Shown here piece by piece: positions 59,412-64,000 of a stretch of DNA of 64,000 nucleotides. Position 1 is the stretch's first letter. Each line of letters starts with the position of its first letter. Made by a program: the position numbers and the translations under genes. The notes beneath the pieces were generated by a model, which saw only the letters and a list, made by a program, of their open reading frames with translations, did not search any database and had not been told where the DNA came from. The stretch covers positions 2,146,861 through 2,210,860 of the forward strand of contig CANLZI010000001.1 of assembly GCA_947495555.1 (NCBI GenBank). Direction: 5' to 3'. This DNA comes from an uncultured Erythrobacter sp. (GTDB lineage Bacteria; Pseudomonadota; Alphaproteobacteria; Sphingomonadales; Sphingomonadaceae).

Positions 59412-61343
59412 ATGGCTAAGAGTTTTGTGAAATCGGCATGGATTGGGGTGGCCGCCTTGGCCTTGTCCGCATGTGGCGGAGAGGACGCTGACAGGCGGAG
59501 CGGAGACGGCGAGCGAACAATCGAACTCGCTGAGTTTCCTGACCGCCCTTACTGGGGGGACACCCATCTTCACACCGATAATTCTGTCGATGCCTTTGGC
59601 TTTGGGGTGCGCCTGGGTCCAGAGGCCGCCTTGCGTTTTGCCCGCGGAGAAGAGGTAACGGCGAGCACCGGGGGGAAAGCCCAGCTGGCAAGGCCGCTCG
59701 ATTTTCTGGTCATCTCGGATCACTCGGACGCATTGGGCGCCACCCGCGCCCTTTTTGATGCACCGCGCCTCGCCATCGTCGCCATGGGCGATGAGACGGT
59801 TTTGCGTTGGTACGACATGATGCATGAAAGCCCGGAGCAGTCTCAACGAGCCATTGCAGAGCTGATAACCGCTGCGGGCAATGGCACTGCACCTGCGTCA
59901 TTGACGGATCCAGAGCAACAGGCCGAACGGACCAGCGATGTTTGGAACACCCATCTTGAAACCCTTGACCGTTTTAACGAGCCAGGTGTCTTCACCGCCA
60001 TTGCTGGTTTCGAATATTCATTGATGCCTGGGGGCAATAATTTGCACCGGGTGGTGATGTTCCGCGACGGAAGCGATCGGACCTCGCAAACGGTGCCTTA
60101 TCCTGGTCTTACCACGACCGCCGAAGGTTTGTGGGATTACATGAGCGCCTATGCCGAGGCGACCGGCGGGCAAGCGCTGGCCATTCCGCACAATTCAAAT
60201 CTTTCCAATGGCTTGATGTTCGAATTGACGATGCCCGATGGCAGTCCGATGACAGCCGAATATGCGCGCAAACGCGCAGCGGCGGAACCCGTGGTGGAGG
60301 TAACCCAGATCAAAGGCGACAGCGAAACGCACAGTTTCCTGTCACCCAATGACGAATATGCCGGCTTTGGCGATACAGGTTGGGAATTGGGCAATCTGCC
60401 CCTCACTCAAGCAACAACCGATGATATGCGCGCGGGCAGCTATGTCCGCGATGCGCTGAAGCGCGGCCTGACGCTGGAAGAGCAGATCGGCGTTAACCCC
60501 TATGCCTTTGGCATGATCGGTTCGACCGACAGCCACACCGCCTTTGCCACCGGAGATGAAGACAATTTCTGGGGCAAGCATACAGGCAATGAGCCGGCCA
60601 ATGAGGAGCGTGCCTTGCAGCCTCAGAATATGGGAACCCGACTGGGCCGGTTCGGCTGGAACTATCTGGCCGGTGGCTATGCCGCAGCATGGGCGCGGGG
60701 TAACAGTCGGGCGGAAATTTTCGACGCGTTCAAGCGACGCGAGGTCTACGCCACAACTGGCCCGCGCATGGTGGTTAGGATGTTCGGCGGGTTCGGTTTT
60801 ACCGAGAGCGATTGGGACAATGATTGGGTCCGCAAGGGGTATGAAAGCGGCGTCCCGATGGGCGGCGAACTGGCCGATAATGGCACTTCGCCAAGCTTCA
60901 TGATCTCGGCCCAGAAAGATCCCGACGGGGCCAATCTTGATCGCGTACAGATTGTCAAAGGCTGGGTTGATGCTGAGGGCAATGCCCGCGAAAAAATCTA
61001 TGACGTGGTGTGGTCTGACATGGAAAAGCGCGCCAAGCTGGGCGGTAAAGTGCCGGCCGTGGGCGATACGGTTGATCGTGAAAAAGCGACCTACACCAAT
61101 GACATAGGCGCGGCACAATTGCGGGCGGTCTGGTCAGACCCTGACTATGCCCAAGGGCAACGCGCATTCTATTATGTGCGCGTGTTGGAAATTCCTACCC
61201 CGCGCTGGACCTTGTTCGATGCGGTCCGATTTGGAATTGAATTGTCCGACGATGCTAAGGCAGATGCAGTGGCTCAAGAACGGGCCTATTCCTCTCCGAT
61301 CTGGCTGAAGCCGGCGGTCGCCAAGGCACTGGAGGCGCAGTGA
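59412..61343 (+). CDS. DUF3604 lipoprotein, PHP-type metal-dependent hydrolase-like
   Basis: This 643-residue protein has a lipoprotein signal (LALSACGG). A PHP-like first metal motif follows (YWGDTHLHTDNS, then FLVISDHSD). Further metal-binding segments include GSTDSHTA. DUF3604 proteins are uncharacterised; the metal motifs point to a phosphoesterase-type activity outside the cytoplasm. GAGGGG lies upstream of the ATG at 59412; an upstream ATG would disrupt the signal. Its stop overlaps the parvulin start (GTGA). Confidence 0.83.
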   Translation: MAKSFVKSAWIGVAALALSACGGEDADRRSGDGERTIELAEFPDRPYWGDTHLHTDNSVDAFGFGVRLGPEAALRFARGEEVTASTGGKAQLARPLDFLVISDHSDALGATRALFDAPRLAIVAMGDETVLRWYDMMHESPEQSQRAIAELITAAGNGTAPASLTDPEQQAERTSDVWNTHLETLDRFNEPGVFTAIAGFEYSLMPGGNNLHRVVMFRDGSDRTSQTVPYPGLTTTAEGLWDYMSAYAEATGGQALAIPHNSNLSNGLMFELTMPDGSPMTAEYARKRAAAEPVVEVTQIKGDSETHSFLSPNDEYAGFGDTGWELGNLPLTQATTDDMRAGSYVRDALKRGLTLEEQIGVNPYAFGMIGSTDSHTAFATGDEDNFWGKHTGNEPANEERALQPQNMGTRLGRFGWNYLAGGYAAAWARGNSRAEIFDAFKRREVYATTGPRMVVRMFGGFGFTESDWDNDWVRKGYESGVPMGGELADNGTSPSFMISAQKDPDGANLDRVQIVKGWVDAEGNAREKIYDVVWSDMEKRAKLGGKVPAVGDTVDREKATYTNDIGAAQLRAVWSDPDYAQGQRAFYYVRVLEIPTPRWTLFDAVRFGIELSDDAKADAVAQERAYSSPIWLKPAVAKALEAQ

Positions 61344-62149
61344 GACTTCCCCAATGGGCACGAGAGCCGCTGGTCCATTTCCTGATCGGTGGAGCCATCC
61401 TGTTCGGCTGGTTTGCATGGACCGGCACTCCGGTTGATCCGGCCAGTCGGACCATCACAATCGACCGCGATGTCATGGGCAATATCGCCAGTGGCTACCA
61501 GCAACAAATGGGTCGCGCTCCCAGCGATACGGAATTGGATGCTCTGATCGAACGCTATGTTCGCGAAGAGGTGCTCTATCGCGAGGCTTTGCGGCTGGGG
61601 CTGGACCAAGACGATGCCGTAGTTCGCCGCAGAATGGCACAAAAGATGGACTTGATCGCTGGATCGCAAGCCGAGGTGGCAGCGCCGTCGGACGAGGATT
61701 TGGAGAGTTGGCTGGCAGACCACCCGGCGCGCTTTGCGCAAGATATGCGCTATAGTTTTGACCAGCTGTTCTTTGTCGAGAGATCTACCGCAGACCTGGC
61801 CTTGAAACCGGGAGACCTCGCTTCCAAACTTGAGACCGAGGCAAAGAAAATCGATCTGCCGCAAGGTGTTTCAGCCATGCCTCGGCAGGAAATTCTTTCG
61901 CGCTTCGGGCAACAATTTGCGCGCGAATTGGATCAGTTGGAAGCTGGCGATGAATGGCAAGGTCCAATTCCCTCAGGGCTTGGCTGGCATGTTGTGCGAT
62001 TGCGCGAAGTGTCCGGTGGGAAGCTGCCTGAGCTGGCTGAAGTTCGGCAAAAGGTCGAAGATGATTGGCGGCTGGGCACGGCTGAGCTGCGCAAGCAGGA
62101 AGCCTATCAATTGTTGCGCGATGCCTATTCGGTAGAGATTGAGCGGTGA
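61340..62149 (+). CDS. Membrane-anchored parvulin-type peptidyl-prolyl isomerase
   Basis: This 269-residue protein has an N-terminal membrane anchor (about 12-29). A SurA/PpiC-like N-domain (about 40-120, ELDALIERYVREEVLYREAL) and a divergent parvulin domain (about 120-245, SGLGWHVVRLRE) follow. The start codon is GTG, overlapping the previous stop. It probably helps fold the co-encoded secreted or membrane proteins (DUF3604 and HupE). Confidence 0.83.
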   Translation: MRLPQWAREPLVHFLIGGAILFGWFAWTGTPVDPASRTITIDRDVMGNIASGYQQQMGRAPSDTELDALIERYVREEVLYREALRLGLDQDDAVVRRRMAQKMDLIAGSQAEVAAPSDEDLESWLADHPARFAQDMRYSFDQLFFVERSTADLALKPGDLASKLETEAKKIDLPQGVSAMPRQEILSRFGQQFARELDQLEAGDEWQGPIPSGLGWHVVRLREVSGGKLPELAEVRQKVEDDWRLGTAELRKQEAYQLLRDAYSVEIER

Positions 62150-63123
62150 GAATTTTTGCTCGCGCGTGGCTGTTGGTGCTGGCAGCATTGTGGGCACCGC
62201 AGGCCAGCGCCGATGAAATCAGGCCGATGGCGCTCGATCTGATCGAGCAAAGCCCGGGCAAATGGTCGCTCAGTTGGAAGCAGCCCTTGGCCACAGGCGC
62301 CGCCGCAATTGTGGTTCCTGTGCCTCCGCAAAATTGCAGTATGACGGCCGAGCCTGTGATCCGCCGCGCCAATGCGGCGCTGCTGGGCGCTGTCAATTTG
62401 GACTGCGATGGCGAATTGGGCGGGCAGAGCATAAGCCTGCCGGATATGGCGGGTAACTCGGATGCATTGCTGCGGGTGCAAGCAATCGATCAACCTGTGC
62501 AAAGCCTGCGTCTGACCGCCAGCAATCCCAGCGTTACGATCATTGCCTCGCCCGATCGCTGGCAGGTCATGCGCAGCTATTTCGTCATCGGAGCAGAGCA
62601 TATTTTGATGGGCTGGGACCATCTGCTGTTCGTGATCGCATTGGTTCTGCTGGTGGGCAGGGGATGGGCCGTGGTTGGCGCGGCCACCGCCTTTACGGTG
62701 TCGCATTCGATCACACTGGCAGCCAGCGTGCTGGGCTTTGCGGGGCTCCCTCAAGCGCCGGTAGAAGCCTTGATTGCGCTGTCCATTGTCTTTCTGGCGG
62801 TTGAGCTGGCGCGAGCGAACACGGACAGTTGGACCCGCCGCTGGCCTTGGGTGGTCGCGTTTGGATTTGGCCTGCTGCACGGCTTTGGCTTTGCCGGCGC
62901 ATTGAGCGATATCGGGCTTCCCCAAGGGGAGGTCCCGGCGGCTCTACTGGCGTTCAATCTGGGTGTGGAGGCCGGGCAAATCGCGGTCATTGCGGCGGTT
63001 TTGGCCCTGCGCGCTGCCATCCAGCGCTTTGCTCCCAAGGCCGAAGCGCTATCCTTGCGCATCACGACCTATGGCATCGGGATCATTGCAAGCTATTGGT
63101 TGCTCGATCGGGTTTTGACGTAA
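62146..63123 (+). CDS. HupE/UreJ-family membrane protein
   Basis: This 325-residue protein has a signal peptide (to ASA) and a periplasmic N-terminal domain. The HupE_UreJ_2 membrane domain follows, with the signature GAEHILMGWDHLLFVIALVLL and the His-containing HGFGFAGAL. Relatives carry Ni2+ or Co2+ or are linked to urease/hydrogenase, but the large-domain form found with DUF3604 and parvulin genes has no established substrate. It starts with GTG overlapping the parvulin stop. Confidence 0.83.
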   Translation: MRIFARAWLLVLAALWAPQASADEIRPMALDLIEQSPGKWSLSWKQPLATGAAAIVVPVPPQNCSMTAEPVIRRANAALLGAVNLDCDGELGGQSISLPDMAGNSDALLRVQAIDQPVQSLRLTASNPSVTIIASPDRWQVMRSYFVIGAEHILMGWDHLLFVIALVLLVGRGWAVVGAATAFTVSHSITLAASVLGFAGLPQAPVEALIALSIVFLAVELARANTDSWTRRWPWVVAFGFGLLHGFGFAGALSDIGLPQGEVPAALLAFNLGVEAGQIAVIAAVLALRAAIQRFAPKAEALSLRITTYGIGIIASYWLLDRVLT

Positions 63124-63129
63124 GCGGGT

Positions 63130-63165
63130 GGAGCCTGCCGTTTCCATATTGGGCTAGCAGGCTCC
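63130..63165. terminator. Bidirectional hairpin between HupE and DUF1761 genes
   Basis: GGAGCCTGC (63130-63138) is perfectly complementary to GCAGGCTCC (63157-63165). It lies between convergent genes and may end both transcripts, though a T-tract is missing on both sides. Confidence 0.5.
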
Positions 63166-63177
63166 AGACCATCTCGA

Positions 63178-63567
63178 TTACAGAACGCCCAACAGCACCC
63201 CAAACAGGGTGAACATCAGCGTCGAATATCCACCATCAATCAGCCACAGCGCCATCGGGCGCTGAGCGAACAGATAGTTGATGCCAAAGCTGGCAGCCAC
63301 CCAGCACAGGCCAGCTGATGCGCCATAGGCCGCGCCTTGCTGCACCGTGATGTCGGGGCCCAAGAACATGGAGAACACAAAGGCAGCAATGAAGGTGAGC
63401 ACAAAGGCCCCGCCAAAGATCTTGGCCATATTGGCACTTTGAACCTGCTCTTCGCTCAGCCCGACCAGCGCTTGCCATTTTTTGCCGAACAGCGGTCCGT
63501 ACCACAGTCCGCCCAGCACGAATGCAGAGACGCTTGCCGCGATGATTCCCAACCAGTTGATTTCCAT
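63178..63567 (-). CDS. DUF1761 membrane protein
   Basis: This 129-residue protein begins MEINWLGIIAASVSAFVLGGLWYGPLFGKKW, the recognisable DUF1761 start with four hydrophobic helices. GGGAGAGAAATA lies upstream of the ATG at 63567. Function is unknown. It follows a TetR-type regulator gene on the same strand with a 34-bp gap and could be its target. Confidence 0.8.
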   Translation of the reverse strand: MEINWLGIIAASVSAFVLGGLWYGPLFGKKWQALVGLSEEQVQSANMAKIFGGAFVLTFIAAFVFSMFLGPDITVQQGAAYGASAGLCWVAASFGINYLFAQRPMALWLIDGGYSTLMFTLFGVLLGVL

Positions 63568-63601
63568 TATTTCTCTCCCTCTATTTAAAGCGAATTTGTA
63601 G

Positions 63602-64000
63602 TCAGGAAGGCTCTTTGGCCTTTTCCAACAGCAAATTGATGTGCTGGCGCAGCACCGTGATATTGCGGTCAAACACGGCAATATCGCGGGCAGTGCGAGC
63701 CTGCATGATGGCCCCTTCCATGATCGTCAGGATAAACTCGGCCAAGGCATGGGTGTCGGTTCCCGCTGGCAGTCGCTCGTTCGCGGAATTGAGGCAGCGT
63801 TCCACCGCATCGATCCAATTTGCAAAGTTCACATCCAGCAGTTCGCGAATGCGCGGATCGGGTTCGCTGATCTCAAGGGCCAAATTGCCGATCGGACAAC
63901 CATGCTGGAAATCACTCATCAACAGACCGATGCGATAACCGTTCAGCAGCGCAAAGATCTTTTCGATGGGATCGGTTTGATCTGCCCATGCGATGCTGAG
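63602..64000 (-). CDS. TetR-family regulator, C-terminal part (cut by window edge)
   Basis: The frame is open to the right edge, so the DNA-binding N-terminus is outside. The visible part, about 132 residues, is an all-helical ligand-binding domain with DFQHGCPIGNLALEIS, the TetR_C pattern that places a Cys after FxxGCxxxN. It ends KAKEPS. It probably represses the DUF1761 gene. Confidence 0.8.
   Translation of the reverse strand, partial: LSIAWADQTDPIEKIFALLNGYRIGLLMSDFQHGCPIGNLALEISEPDPRIRELLDVNFANWIDAVERCLNSANERLPAGTDTHALAEFILTIMEGAIMQARTARDIAVFDRNITVLRQHINLLLEKAKEPS

Overview
The window looks like a chromosomal segment of a marine-type alphaproteobacterium, most likely Sphingomonadales near Erythrobacter. 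This is inferred from a large TonB-dependent receptor next to a TPR-sulfotransferase, NodT-family and RND efflux genes, a DUF3604/parvulin/HupE operon, moderately GC-rich coding sequence and a dispersed intergenic repeat. No 16S rRNA or marker gene fixes the species.

Layout. 0-1.5 kb: end of an NfeD gene, an NDUFA9-like gene and tRNA-Leu(CAG). 1.6-9.1 kb: an integrated element at that tRNA. It has a P4-type integrase, then a packaging cassette (ParB-domain DNA methylase, DUF5681 protein, terminase large subunit) with no capsid or portal genes, two small XRE regulators and a catalytic-domain-only tyrosine recombinase. 9.2-15.2 kb: an AraC regulator ahead of a tightly overlapping operon (NmrA reductase, DUF4345, DUF1772, serine hydrolase, CPBP protease), then pirin. 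15-20 kb: lipoproteins, a sterol-desaturase-like enzyme and unknown membrane proteins. 20-28 kb: a two-TM potassium-channel-like gene, divergent from an RND efflux operon (adaptor, permease, outer-membrane factor) that continues into gltS and a DUF4136 lipoprotein. 27.7-31 kb: a glycine-zipper/HdeA pair, a GNAT and a beta-lactamase-fold hydrolase.

31-38 kb is the most unusual part. A SLOG-like plus 4-TM (SLATT-like) protein is divergent from a TIR / membrane-anchor / TolB-like / TPR protein. Next come a lipoprotein made of seven DERTGV repeats and, convergently, a trypsin-fold lipoprotein with a 480-residue uncharacterised N-terminal part. This combination resembles predicted nucleotide-signal conflict systems that span the inner membrane, and is the best candidate here for an undescribed system.

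38-47.5 kb: a membrane-anchored FAH-family protein, orphan proteins, two IS6-family elements (one internally deleted, one carrying nonsense codons), an AT-rich patch, a TonB-dependent receptor and a TPR-sulfotransferase. 47.5-57.4 kb: a minus-strand operon of three DUF11/SdrD-type repeat proteins and a large outer-membrane barrel protein, with a 390-bp exact internal duplication. 57.7-64 kb: CaiB-type CoA-transferase plus MaoC hydratase, the DUF3604/parvulin/HupE operon, a DUF1761 protein and the C-terminal part of a TetR-type regulator.

Between about 8.3 and 41 kb nearly every longer intergenic gap holds a degenerate copy of a repeat with a GTCCGCTT / AAGCGGAC core. One 221-bp version occurs twice (29.5 and 40.8 kb), and the second copy preserves the last codons of a lost hydrolase gene cut by an IS6-derived element.
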